The notes beneath the pieces are model-generated. The model saw nothing but the letters and a program-made list of their open reading frames with translations, had not been told where the DNA came from and did not search any database. Below, one piece after another: positions 35,994 through 45,304 of a stretch of DNA of 64,000 bases (position 1 is the stretch's first letter; each line of letters opens with the position of its first letter). The stretch is from Paenibacillus mangrovi (GTDB lineage Bacteria; Bacillota; Bacilli; Paenibacillales; Paenibacillaceae), in NCBI RefSeq assembly GCF_022898935.1, contig NZ_JALIRP010000006.1, positions 310,001 to 374,000 of the forward strand, written 5' to 3'. The translations under genes and the position numbers were made by a program.

Positions 35994-36238
35994 GCTATAT
36001 AAGTTGAACCCCAAATTGATTTTACGGATGAAGGCAGCCGGGTGAAATGTTCTTACGATCGCTGTTGTTCCCAGATTTCTATGATTTGAACCTATCAATG
36101 GTTGAAATCCGCTCAGTAAAGCATATGCTTTCGATGTAGCTTTCCTACGGAAAGCTTTTAGGCGAACGCTCCGCTTCTTCAGAATCATTTCCCCCTCTAG
36201 CCTCTCCTTATCAATTTCTTTAGTTCAACTTATATAGC
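35994..36238. mobile_element. MITE-like element with 16-bp terminal inverted repeats
   Basis: GCTATATAAGTTGAAC (35994-36009) is exactly mirrored by GTTCAACTTATATAGC (36223-36238), bounding 245 bp with no convincing transposase. A minus-strand frame of 72 codons spans it but matches nothing known to me. No clear target-site duplication is visible. Size, perfect ends and lack of a gene fit a miniature inverted-repeat transposable element mobilised by a related IS. It fills most of the 363-bp gap between the YesN-type gene and the oxidoreductase. Confidence 0.6.
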
Positions 36239-36260
36239 AAGATGGAGGAGGAAGAAGTCT

Positions 36261-37538
36261 GTGAGAAAACTAACAGCAGTAGTATTGGGTGCTGGCAGCA
36301 GAGGTCGACTTATTTATGGACCTTATGCGGAGAAATTTCCGAATGAATTACACATTGTCGCTGTCGCGGAGCCTAATGAGGAACGAAGAAATCAGTTCGC
36401 GGCTATTCATAACATTGCGCCGGAGCATGTCTACAGCACATGGGAACCGGTATTTGAGCAGGGGCGTATTGCCGATGTGATGATTATCAGCACGTTGGAT
36501 CGTCTCCATTACGTACCCGCAATGAAAGCGATGGAGCTGGGCTATCATGTATTGCTTGAGAAACCGATGTCTCCATCGAAAGATGAATGTATTGAGCTGG
36601 AACAAGCTTCGCATCACTTCAAGCGGTTGCTTGTCGTTAGCCACGTTCTTCGTTATTCCCCATTCTGGTCAGGTATTAAGAAATGGATTGAGGCGGGCGA
36701 ACTTGGTACCATAGCAACCATTCAATTGACCGAGAATGTCGGCTATCAACATATGACGCATAGTTATGTGCGCGGGAATTGGCGAAAATCAGAAGAGACA
36801 AGTCCGATGATTCTAGCAAAATCGTGTCATGACCTGGATATTATCTCTTGGTTGATGGGACAACCATGTACTCATGTGAGTTCCTATGGATCACTGCTTC
36901 ATTTCCGTTCGGAGAATGCTCCGGAAGGCTCAACGGATCGTTGTATCAACGGATGTGAAGTGGAGAAGGAATGTGCGTTTTCTGCGCTTAAAATGTATAT
37001 GCAGCCGCCGGAGCATCCTTGGGCGCGTTATATGCATATCAATGATCTTTCACAAGAAAGCATCTTAAAGGCGCTTGAAGAAGGACCATTTGGACGTTGC
37101 GTCTATCGCTGCGATAACAATGTGGTCGATCATCAGGTCGTGAACATGGAATTCGAGAACGGCGCGAATGCTTCGTTCATCATGTCGGGCCTCACGCAGA
37201 GTGGAGCTCGCAGAGTTCAAATCATGGGTACGAAGGGCGAGATTATCGGAGATATGGATAAAGGCAGCTATACTTTATACCGTTATGTTACCGGTGAGAA
37301 GGTGGAGATTGATTGCAACGTAGCAGGAGACGGTCACGGCGGTGGCGACGAACGATTGATTAGCTCCTTCCTGCGAGATGTCCGTGATTTCGATACGAAC
37401 CCTTCCAAAGGTTTAACTTCGGCAACAGCCTCGCTGCAGAGTCATCTGATGGCCTTTGCAGCAGAGCAATCCCGGTTAAACAGCGGCCAGTCAATTAAGC
37501 TGGTGGATATGATAACGAAACGTGAAATAGGCGTATAA
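36261..37538 (+). CDS. Gfo/Idh/MocA-family oxidoreductase
   Basis: 425 aa from GTG 36261 with GGAGGAGGAAG upstream. Rossmann domain: TAVVLGAGSRGRLIYGPYA; family signature LLEKPMS (E100-K101-P102); C-terminal beta domain includes KSCHDLDIISWLMG, with the H of the catalytic region. A Cys-rich stretch (DRCINGCEVEKEC) may bind metal. NAD(P)-dependent sugar dehydrogenase activity is usual; the substrate is probably the sugar imported by the upstream ABC system. Confidence 0.9.
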   Translation: MRKLTAVVLGAGSRGRLIYGPYAEKFPNELHIVAVAEPNEERRNQFAAIHNIAPEHVYSTWEPVFEQGRIADVMIISTLDRLHYVPAMKAMELGYHVLLEKPMSPSKDECIELEQASHHFKRLLVVSHVLRYSPFWSGIKKWIEAGELGTIATIQLTENVGYQHMTHSYVRGNWRKSEETSPMILAKSCHDLDIISWLMGQPCTHVSSYGSLLHFRSENAPEGSTDRCINGCEVEKECAFSALKMYMQPPEHPWARYMHINDLSQESILKALEEGPFGRCVYRCDNNVVDHQVVNMEFENGANASFIMSGLTQSGARRVQIMGTKGEIIGDMDKGSYTLYRYVTGEKVEIDCNVAGDGHGGGDERLISSFLRDVRDFDTNPSKGLTSATASLQSHLMAFAAEQSRLNSGQSIKLVDMITKREIGV

Positions 37539-37606
37539 TTGAGTTCAAATCACTAAAAGCGGCATAGGATCGAGCGAAGTAGCGCAGATTGTCGGCCGAA
37601 TGACAG

Positions 37607-37654
37607 AAAAAGACGTTGCGCGGTTGCCCTGTGGCAGCCAAACAACGTCTTTTT
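37607..37654. terminator. Terminator after the oxidoreductase (copy A)
   Basis: AAAAAGACGTTG pairs with CAACGTCTTTTT. The sequence closely resembles the terminator after yhbH at 38141-38187, so the two are duplicates. Confidence 0.8.
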
Positions 37655-37770
37655 GCTCAACTCTGATAAGAAGGGATATTCAGGATAGCGCTCTATATTA
37701 AGGTATGTCGGCGTGGGTACTGCTGCGGTTGTATTGATTAACTACTCCGTAGTCGTAGTATTTTTTTCAG
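37655..37770 (-). pseudogene. Decayed copy of the yhbH 3' end
   Basis: The minus strand reads [12 protein letters not shown] in one frame, matching [12 protein letters not shown] of intact yhbH. GGTACTGCTGCGGTTGTATT is identical in both. The remaining 3' coding part is deleted, and the copied segment runs into terminator copy A. It was left by an earlier duplication or insertion at this site. Confidence 0.75.
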
Positions 37771-38006
37771 TAAAGCGTTGGAATCGGAGGACATTCGGCG
37801 GTATAAATATATCTTGGATCAAATCTATAAAACGTCCAGAATGCCCCGTACCATCTATAGCCTGAAACTTCATCGAACTCTATACTAGTTGGGTAAAACC
37901 AGAAATTCTCTCCAGTCCAGAGCCGGACATACGTTATTTGATATAAACACGGATTTGGTTGTACGAATGCAGGGGGATGAGGTGGTGCGGATGGCAAAAA
38001 TGACAT
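37767..38006 (-). CDS. Small Tyr/Trp/Pro-rich hypothetical protein
   Basis: 79 aa from ATG 38006 (AAAGGAG 9 nt upstream). Proline-rich start (FLPSAPPHPPAFVQPNP), then an aromatic domain (VRLWTGENFWFYPTSI, YRWYGAFWTFYRF). Similar small proteins occur in Paenibacillus, but I know no function. It sits between the intact yhbH 3' end and the decayed copy, so it was probably brought in with, or trapped by, the duplication. Confidence 0.55.
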   Translation of the reverse strand: MSFLPSAPPHPPAFVQPNPCLYQITYVRLWTGENFWFYPTSIEFDEVSGYRWYGAFWTFYRFDPRYIYTAECPPIPTLY

Positions 38007-38140
38007 TGGATTCCACTCCTTTAAGTAGATATTCACTAAGCTAAATTAAATCGTATTTCATGATACGTAGGTGAATACCTAATTGACTGTGCAGATGCCT
38101 ATTTGCTGGATAGAGGAAGTTCGCCTAAGCTGATGACAAC

Positions 38141-38187
38141 AAAAGACGTTGTTTGACTGCCCTGTAGGCAATCGCACAACGTCTTTT
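38141..38187. terminator. Terminator of yhbH (copy B)
   Basis: AAAAGACGTTG pairs with CAACGTCTTTT around a 25-nt region with inner pairing. On the minus strand it lies about 40 bp after the yhbH stop. Confidence 0.75.
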
Positions 38188-38228
38188 TACTTAACTCTGA
38201 TATGCAGGGCATAAACCACAGTCCGTAC

Positions 38229-39386
38229 TCAGGTCAACGCTCCTTCCTGCTTATGGAAGAACGTACGGAGGGCCTGGTAGACTTCACCCTTTTCCTTAAT
38301 GACATAGTACATAAACTGATTCATCTTAATATTGCGGTAGGCCGACATGAGGGTACTGCTGCGGTTGTATTGGTTGACCTCCCCGTATCCGAACATGTTG
38401 CTGACCTTAAGCAGCTCTCCGATCAGTCGAACGCAGCGTTCATTGTCCGAAGTCAGGTTATCGCCGTCCGAGAAGTGGAATGGATAAATATTGTATTTGG
38501 AGGGCGGATATCGGCGGTCGATGATTTCAAGCGCTTTCTGGTATGCGGATGAGCAGATGGTTCCGCCGCTTTCTCCCCGCGTAAAAAAGTCCTCTTCGGA
38601 CACTTCCTTCGCTTCGGTATGATGCGCCAGAAAGACGATGTCCACCTTTTCATACTGCCGCCGCAGAAAACGAGTCATCCAGAAAAAGAAGCTGCGCGCG
38701 CAGTATTTTTCAAAAGTGCCCATACTGCCGGATGTATCCATCATGGCGATGATGACGGCGCTAGAGTGAGGGACCACAATTTCCTCCCAGGTTTTGTAGC
38801 GCAGATCGTCAGGGCTGATGTGGTGGATGCCGGGATTTCCGGTGGTTGCATTGCGTCGTAGGTTCTCGAGAATCGTACGCTTTTTGTCGATGTTGGACTG
38901 CATGCCCTTTTTGCGGATATCGTTAAAGGTAATAGATTCGGTCTCCACATCCTGCTGTTCTTTGGGCTTCATGAAAGGGAGCTCCATTTCCTCGAAAAGC
39001 ATGTTTTCCAGATCCTCCATGCTGATTTCGGCTTCCATGATATCGTATCCGGGTTGATCTCCAGCCTTTTCGCCCTGCCCGGGCTTTTGCACTGGATCGC
39101 GTCCGAGTACATCGCCTACCTGACTGTCTCCATCTCCCTGACCCACATGCTTTTGCTTCTGGAAGTTATAGATAAAACGGTATTCATCCAGGCTCCGGAT
39201 AGGCACCTTGATGATCTGTTTACCGTCTGACATGACAATGCTTTCTTCTGTGATGAGATCGGGCAGGTTCTGTTTAATCATTTCTTTCACTTTTTCCTGA
39301 TGGCGGACCTGATCCTGATATCCTTTTCGGTGCAGCGACCAGTCCTCCTTGGACACGACAAACAGCGAATGATCGTTAGAATCCAT
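38229..39386 (-). CDS. yhbH: YhbH, sporulation protein of the PrkA/SpoVR group
   Basis: 385 aa from ATG 39386, chosen for GGGAGGTG 6 nt upstream. The N-terminus has [22 protein letters not shown] and the conserved IPVRSLDEY-like stretch ([10 protein letters not shown]), then [18 protein letters not shown]. The C-terminal half is DUF444/VWA-like ([13 protein letters not shown] with a MIDAS-type DTSGS). Family knowledge: YhbH is linked with PrkA and SpoVR in sporulation and stress. Here it is 9.7 kb from spoVR because a sugar operon lies between. The gene appears intact. Confidence 0.94.
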   Translation of the reverse strand: MDSNDHSLFVVSKEDWSLHRKGYQDQVRHQEKVKEMIKQNLPDLITEESIVMSDGKQIIKVPIRSLDEYRFIYNFQKQKHVGQGDGDSQVGDVLGRDPVQKPGQGEKAGDQPGYDIMEAEISMEDLENMLFEEMELPFMKPKEQQDVETESITFNDIRKKGMQSNIDKKRTILENLRRNATTGNPGIHHISPDDLRYKTWEEIVVPHSSAVIIAMMDTSGSMGTFEKYCARSFFFWMTRFLRRQYEKVDIVFLAHHTEAKEVSEEDFFTRGESGGTICSSAYQKALEIIDRRYPPSKYNIYPFHFSDGDNLTSDNERCVRLIGELLKVSNMFGYGEVNQYNRSSTLMSAYRNIKMNQFMYYVIKEKGEVYQALRTFFHKQEGALT

Positions 39387-39785
39387 GTTCAGCACCTCCC
39401 AAATACGTATACTCGGCTTTAGATGTGATGAGTCATTATTAATCAATTATATTCACGCGTAGGGACGTTATGTGATGGAACGGAAGTAAAATACTGAGCT
39501 TTATTAATTGTAAGGAAATTCATTTTTAGGATGATTGAGTGTTTAATCGACTGTTTATGACAAATATTGCAAAAAACTTGGTGTATACTGCAATTGTCCT
39601 AGTTATTTAGGATGATAGATTCAGTCTTTTTTTAGCGTCACCTATACATAGGGTTTAAGGGAGGTATGCTCCAGATCATTCACGTGGGCAAGCAGTCCCG
39701 TAGGATAAAACAAAAGGAATTGGATTGTGCAGCGGCGACCGTTTTTAGGAAGACAAAAAATGTGATTGATAGGGAGTGTAGTTTC
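39387..39785. other. Intergenic region upstream of yhbH and the CuAO-stalk gene
   Basis: 399 bp with divergent promoters. TATACT (39584-39589) is a possible -10 for the plus-strand gene without a good -35. Nothing else is evident. Confidence 0.4.
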
Positions 39786-40724
39786 GTGAAAAAAGTGATA
39801 CCTATTTTGCTGGCAAGTTCTTTATTGTTATCAGGCGGTTTGATTGTGAAAGGTTCATCAGCCACGGCAGCTTCTGCTGCAGGGAAAATCGAGGTTCTTC
39901 TCGATGCCAAGAAAATTCAGTTTCCAGATGCACAGCCATATCAAGATGCACAAGGCAGCGTGATGGTTCCGATCCGTTTTGTTTCTGAAGCCCTGGGGGC
40001 TGAGGTAGGATGGGAAAAGGTAAACGGCCAAATGGCTGTATCGGTGAAAAATGGTGATCATACGGTAAATATGACGGTTGGCCAGGAAGTGGCGAGAGTG
40101 GATGGAAAGGACAAGTCCTACGGAACCAAAATTGAGCTGAAGCAAAACCGGACATTCGTTCCGTTGCGTTTGGTCAGTGAGGGCCTTGGCCAGACGGTAG
40201 AGTGGGATAAGGTGGGGCGCTGGGTTTGGATTGGGAAGAAGGAGGCTCCGAGGCTAGATGAGGCGGGGTTAAAGACAGTGGATATTGGTCCGTTTAAGAA
40301 ATATTTTAGCGGAAGTGATTACCTCTTGAAGGATGGTTATGACCAGCCTTACAAAAAGGTCTTACTCTTTAAACGATCAAATTTGCCTGCAGCGTTCATA
40401 GACGATTTTTATAGTTTGGATTACGTTGTAGAATCCAATGGTTTGGCATATATCAGGGCACGAACAAAGACCAAGTCTGATTCTCCGGGGGACATTTTCT
40501 TTTTAACAAAGGATAGCAAACCTCGTGCAAGGAACCCTGTCTACAAAAAAACGATTAATAATCAGGATGGTACAAAAACCTTCTTTTTTCCTGTAGTCTC
40601 TTGGCTCGATGATTTGGACGGGATCAAGAATTATACCAAATTTAAAATAAACGAAGTCCTCTACATTGGGATTAGACTTGCTTCTGATGAATACATCCCC
40701 TTAATGGAGAATCCATGGAAATGA
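39786..40724 (+). CDS. Secreted copper amine oxidase N-terminal-domain (stalk) protein
   Basis: 312 aa from GTG 39786 (GGGAGTG upstream). Signal peptide VIPILLASSLLLSGGLIV, cleavage near SATAASA. Two CuAO_N1-type repeats (about residues 35-90 and 90-150) carry VPIRFVSEALGAEVGWE and VPLRLVSEGLGQTVEWD. Family knowledge: this module is a wall-associated stalk in Paenibacillaceae. The rest is unrecognised. The gene overlaps the next by 10 nt, so the two are cotranslated and probably act together at the cell surface. Confidence 0.8.
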   Translation: MKKVIPILLASSLLLSGGLIVKGSSATAASAAGKIEVLLDAKKIQFPDAQPYQDAQGSVMVPIRFVSEALGAEVGWEKVNGQMAVSVKNGDHTVNMTVGQEVARVDGKDKSYGTKIELKQNRTFVPLRLVSEGLGQTVEWDKVGRWVWIGKKEAPRLDEAGLKTVDIGPFKKYFSGSDYLLKDGYDQPYKKVLLFKRSNLPAAFIDDFYSLDYVVESNGLAYIRARTKTKSDSPGDIFFLTKDSKPRARNPVYKKTINNQDGTKTFFFPVVSWLDDLDGIKNYTKFKINEVLYIGIRLASDEYIPLMENPWK

Positions 40725-43700
40725 AACCTTTACAGTTGTTGTGTATTAAGGGATGGAAGATCCTGCTCTCTCTAATTGTAATTTTGACTTCGATTCCTTT
40801 TTATATTTCAGCACCTAAAGCAGAGGCAGCGAGTGAGATTACACCCCTTAAGTATCACAAGGAAAGCAATTATCGTTACTTTGTCGGTATGTTTTATTAT
40901 GAAATGTGGCGTAATTCAGCTGGTGAATGGGTTCCAGACAAGGTTGGACCGAATATGGGGAAATATGGAGATGCCACAAATACGTATCGCTTTCAGTTTC
41001 CGGGACGGAAAATAAAGAAAGTTGAAACCCCTCAGATTTATGTTCATACGCCGGATAATGATATCTATTTCAGTGATTCGCGAGATGACGATTATTTTAT
41101 ATACAGAGATTCAGTTAGTGTAGGTGGTATCAATAACCAGATCAAACCGATTTCAACTACCGGTGTTGGTACAGATACGGCTACAATCCCTGTCACGGTT
41201 ACGATGTTGCTTAACGCACCCAAACCAAAAGACATTACCGAAGAATCAGGAGGCAACTTCGATCCCAATGTAAAAGGAGTCCGCATATACCAACCCATCC
41301 TCTTCAAAATCGAACTAGCCACCCAACTAAACGTCAAATATTACACCACCGACGGCAAGTCACTAAATGATATTTTCACACCACGAGTAAACGAAGAGAT
41401 GATTGTGGGGAAAGATTATTCGTTTACACCACCCACCCACAATGACTATGAATTTGTAGGCTTCAAAAAATCAACGACAGATGAACCGCCAAGCGGGGCG
41501 ATCCAGCCTGGAAATCCCTATTCTTTTAAGTATGATGGTTCATTTGAAAAGTACACATTATTCATGTATTACAAAAAAAAGAATGGTGATGAGTGCCCAC
41601 CCGGCCAAACATGTGGACCACCACCACCGAACCCACCATCTTGCACTACTCCGGCCCCGGCTCAATCAGTACACGGCGAACTACTTGATCCAAATGTCTC
41701 CGCAGTCATTAAAGCTGATAACAGGGGCAGCGAAAAGTTCGATGTATTGCAGGGGATTTCTACCTCCGAAAGTTTATACGGGAACGTCAAAACGAAGGAG
41801 TATCTCTACAAGAATACTTTTACGCAAATGAAAGGCGTTTGCACGTACGAGGTCAAGGTGAAAAAGACTTACAACCTGGAGTGGGACCCGGGCAAGACGG
41901 TACCAGACGCAGATGGAAAAGGGACCCACGAAGAGCCTGATCCACAGCATGATACCGAGGAAAAAGAGTACACATATACGGTTGAGCGCCCCTATTCTTT
42001 TTGGAAGATTGACAATCTTGAAGTTTATGACATTCATCATGCAACGCTGGGCAACTATGCTTGGGATACCGTGACAATAAACCCGGCTGGCTACACCTCT
42101 CCGGTGTATACCTCGGCTCAGGATGGCAATTTCTATCCTCCGGATCAGCCTGGAGAACAGACAGCGCCTTCAGAGACAAGGTCAGGAGGAAAAACAAGGC
42201 CGGACGTTCCGGATGAACAAGGAGCCTTTAAAGGATTAGCCGAGCAGGCCGTAGCCAAAGTGGAGGTCGAAAACGACTCTCTCATCTTTAACAGTCAAAA
42301 GATTATGAACAGCCAGCGTTCGCAGGAAAACGGTCCGACTCCCGTGCAAATTCCGCAGCCACAGATGATCAATGACAATGTGCTTTACAGCCCGGGACAT
42401 GTCATTAGCACAAGCAAGACGAATAAGAGCAACCAGCCCAGCACGGGAGAGATCTTTTACAATCTGATGAGCGGCAATATTAACGGTGGGGCAAACAAAA
42501 CGTTTGCGATCAATGGAATCAATCCGATAACGGTACATACTCCTGTTGTTATTTACGCTTCCATCTCGGATGACCAGGCGCATAACCAAAAGACCACACC
42601 GGCAGCCAGCCGGGATGCCACCATTCTGGATCGGCCTTTTACGATTTATATGCCAACGAGCGGGCAGCACCGCAATATTCCTGGCTATGGAAATCGGGAT
42701 TATGCCAAATACGTACGCGACAAGCAGGTAAGGTTTCCGTTTGATGTCTACACAGCAGACAAAAGCAAGTTCATCCCCAAGAACACCTGGGTTTCGATTC
42801 CGGTGATGCAAACGTCGTTTACTTTCTTTTTGCCGGTATGGGTGGACGAGGGATTTTATGATGTGGAGTTCCGTACAATTGCAGAGAATGCGCCGGCGAA
42901 CTTTACGACCGAATCGCAGGCCAATCTAGATCTTGCCAATCATGTTGCGACAGATGTAGTGCCTGTCGACGTCATCGGCCGACTCTATGATTTTCACATC
43001 ACCGATATTGCCGATTATAACTGGGAAAAAGTTTTCCGTACGCAGTCCGGCAGCGCCAACCCAACAGGCATTTCCTACTGGGTAGGCCAAAAAATGATCG
43101 ACGGCGATCCCCGCGGGAATAACGCAATCTTTACGCTGCCGATAAGGCCGGGCAGTAATCCGCTGCAGGGCTACAAAAACGTATCTGTCAAAATGGGGTA
43201 CCATTTCAAATTTGATTTTAAAACGAAAGGCAACATGTTCGGGTCGCTGGATGGCATCCGGATTACGCCAAGCTTTTACTATGTGAGCAAGGACGGCAAG
43301 GCAGTTAACGCAAAGGGAGAAACCCGTGTTCCGGTGGATCTCTACTACAACACCAGCAATAATAATTTCGTCAAAGTGGGCTCCGCCCAGGATCAGGTTC
43401 AGCGTTACGTTATTTTAAATGACCGGCTCCGCAATGTACCAACCGTGGAACTGAGCGACACCGCAAGCTATAAATTCGGGCATGGTGGACAAGCCGGAGG
43501 GACCAGCAAAAATCAATACATTCAAAACTATCTCAACGTCTTTACGAAGCAAAAAACGCCGGTTGGTAGCTATAGTCTGCTTATTTTACCGGAACAGTTG
43601 CGAACCTTCTTAAGGCTGCAGGACAGTATTCCAGCATCTGTCGATCCAGAAAGGGCAAACGTATCGATTCAAAAATGGTACGGGGAATATAGTCTGCCGG

Positions 43701-44026
43701 CAGAGCCTTTTGTAGTAGCAGCGGGAATGAATGTAGCCGAGTATGGACGAACGCATGGAGGACTAGACAGCAAGTCTCCGATTTTCCTGAAAAATGGCTA
43801 TATCGTCGTCAATTTCAACATTGAGTCGATCCAGCAGGGTGATCTGAAAAAGCCTCATTTGCAGTATATCTACGCACCGCTGATGAATCAGTGGGCTATG
43901 GAAGGCTTTAAGCGCAATATTCAGGATGCTTATGGCAACCGATTCACATTAATGGATGGTGACGTCGTATTTTACAATGCGGATCAATCCAGCCGGGATG
44001 ATTTTAGCTCGCAGGTACCGCATTAA
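40715..44026 (+). CDS. Large secreted DUF5704-type surface protein
   Basis: 1103 aa. Signal peptide KILLSLIVILTSIPFYISA, cleavage near AEA. Central Pro/Cys-rich segment (CPPGQTCGPPPPNPPSC) joins two halves. The rest is beta-rich (YRYFVGMFYYEMWRNSAGEWVPDKVG; FTFFLPVWVDEGFYDVEFRTIAENAP). It matches the general look of Bacillaceae/Paenibacillaceae DUF5704 proteins. Partner of the preceding stalk protein; role unknown, perhaps surface or spore matrix. No sortase motif seen at the end. Confidence 0.65.
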   Translation: MEMKPLQLLCIKGWKILLSLIVILTSIPFYISAPKAEAASEITPLKYHKESNYRYFVGMFYYEMWRNSAGEWVPDKVGPNMGKYGDATNTYRFQFPGRKIKKVETPQIYVHTPDNDIYFSDSRDDDYFIYRDSVSVGGINNQIKPISTTGVGTDTATIPVTVTMLLNAPKPKDITEESGGNFDPNVKGVRIYQPILFKIELATQLNVKYYTTDGKSLNDIFTPRVNEEMIVGKDYSFTPPTHNDYEFVGFKKSTTDEPPSGAIQPGNPYSFKYDGSFEKYTLFMYYKKKNGDECPPGQTCGPPPPNPPSCTTPAPAQSVHGELLDPNVSAVIKADNRGSEKFDVLQGISTSESLYGNVKTKEYLYKNTFTQMKGVCTYEVKVKKTYNLEWDPGKTVPDADGKGTHEEPDPQHDTEEKEYTYTVERPYSFWKIDNLEVYDIHHATLGNYAWDTVTINPAGYTSPVYTSAQDGNFYPPDQPGEQTAPSETRSGGKTRPDVPDEQGAFKGLAEQAVAKVEVENDSLIFNSQKIMNSQRSQENGPTPVQIPQPQMINDNVLYSPGHVISTSKTNKSNQPSTGEIFYNLMSGNINGGANKTFAINGINPITVHTPVVIYASISDDQAHNQKTTPAASRDATILDRPFTIYMPTSGQHRNIPGYGNRDYAKYVRDKQVRFPFDVYTADKSKFIPKNTWVSIPVMQTSFTFFLPVWVDEGFYDVEFRTIAENAPANFTTESQANLDLANHVATDVVPVDVIGRLYDFHITDIADYNWEKVFRTQSGSANPTGISYWVGQKMIDGDPRGNNAIFTLPIRPGSNPLQGYKNVSVKMGYHFKFDFKTKGNMFGSLDGIRITPSFYYVSKDGKAVNAKGETRVPVDLYYNTSNNNFVKVGSAQDQVQRYVILNDRLRNVPTVELSDTASYKFGHGGQAGGTSKNQYIQNYLNVFTKQKTPVGSYSLLILPEQLRTFLRLQDSIPASVDPERANVSIQKWYGEYSLPAEPFVVAAGMNVAEYGRTHGGLDSKSPIFLKNGYIVVNFNIESIQQGDLKKPHLQYIYAPLMNQWAMEGFKRNIQDAYGNRFTLMDGDVVFYNADQSSRDDFSSQVPH

Positions 44027-44256
44027 ACCGTCGGGATTACTATAAGAGAATATCGAAATCAGGGAACAGGTAGAATTTGATTGATCGTGTTATTAGAGGG
44101 GGAGCAACCAGCTCCCTCTTCTTTTTTAAGATGAATGTCTTTATTTTTTTGTGGTTTTTATCCAGTTTACTGGGGACTTTTCCCTCGGATTCCTTTACAA
44201 TATTTACAATAGCGGACAAATCATGTCTTGAACAATATCAAAAGCGGGGGATAGTG

Positions 44257-45255
44257 ATGTATTTCAAACCACTAGTGGAAGAATTTCGCGCAGGCGTGCT
44301 TGAAAATGTTCATCTGGGCGTTTTGTGTGGCGTGAATGACAAGGGTGAATTGATTCATGAGGTAGGAAGCGCGGAGCATGTGACGTTCCTCCGTTCCGCA
44401 GCCAAGCCTTTTCAAGCGATTCCGGTCATGAAGCAGAACATTGCCGGAAAATATGGATTGACCGATGCCGAATTAGCCATGTTCGCCGCATCGCATCGCG
44501 GAGAGACCTACCATATTGAAGCATTGGAATCGATTATGGGCAAAATCGGGCTGACGGAGGATCAACTGCTCTGCTGTCCGACCTATCCGCTGAATGACGA
44601 GCCGAAGTTCGCTTGCATGCGTGAAGGCAAAGCACCGAGAAGACTGTTTCATAACTGCTCCGGCAAGCATCTGGGAATTATCGCCACGGCCAAAGAGATG
44701 GGCTATGACACCGAAACCTACTGGCAGCTGTCGCATCCGATTCAGCAGGACATCCTGCATACGCTTGCTGACATGGCAGATTATCCGGCCGAGCAGATCC
44801 AAATCGGCATTGACGGCTGCGGCTTTCCGATCTTCGCGCTTCCACTGCAAAATATCGCCAAGGCTTATTTGAAGCTCGCCTGCCCGGATCTAATCCAGGA
44901 TGAAGAGACACGTGAAGCCGTGAAAAGAATGACGTCCTACATGCATGCCGCACCGGATAGCATCGCAAGCCATCGTTTTATTTGTTCCGAGCTGCTGCGT
45001 GACGACAATATAGTTGCTAAAGGCGGAGCCAAAGGCGTGTACTGTTTTTCTTTAATTCAGGAACGGGTAGCTTTTGCGCTTAAAGTCATTGATGGTTCGG
45101 AAACGCCGTGGCCGATTATTGTCGCTTCGATTCTGGAACAGATCGGTTACAGCAACCAGGAAACGATAGACAGACTTTACTCCGTCGTGCCGAAGGAAAT
45201 CCAAAATGATAATCATATTGTTGTCGGTGAGCGGAAAGCGGCTTTTACTTTTTGA
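44257..45255 (+). CDS. L-asparaginase II-family protein (PF06089)
   Basis: 332 aa from ATG 44257 (GGGGG 6 nt upstream); the frame is open further up but reads through hydrophobic non-homologous codons. Motifs: FLRSAAKPFQAIPV, FAASHRGE, HNCSGKH and IGIDGCGFPIFALPL. The family comprises thermolabile bacterial asparaginases, typified by Rhizobium etli. The next genes encode a dipeptidase and an aminopeptidase, indicating amino-acid or peptide scavenging. The end seems slightly short (KGGAKGVYCF then AFALKVIDGS), but no frameshift is visible. Confidence 0.85.
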   Translation: MYFKPLVEEFRAGVLENVHLGVLCGVNDKGELIHEVGSAEHVTFLRSAAKPFQAIPVMKQNIAGKYGLTDAELAMFAASHRGETYHIEALESIMGKIGLTEDQLLCCPTYPLNDEPKFACMREGKAPRRLFHNCSGKHLGIIATAKEMGYDTETYWQLSHPIQQDILHTLADMADYPAEQIQIGIDGCGFPIFALPLQNIAKAYLKLACPDLIQDEETREAVKRMTSYMHAAPDSIASHRFICSELLRDDNIVAKGGAKGVYCFSLIQERVAFALKVIDGSETPWPIIVASILEQIGYSNQETIDRLYSVVPKEIQNDNHIVVGERKAAFTF

Positions 45256-45304
45256 TATCAGGGTGCAATTATACATCAAAGGGGATCAAAAGGAGCGGAT
45301 ATTC

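Noticed and set aside
35970-36188. Minus-strand 72-codon frame inside the MITE-like element as a transposase remnant
   Set aside because: No recognisable DDE, HTH or IS family motif; it may be a chance frame.
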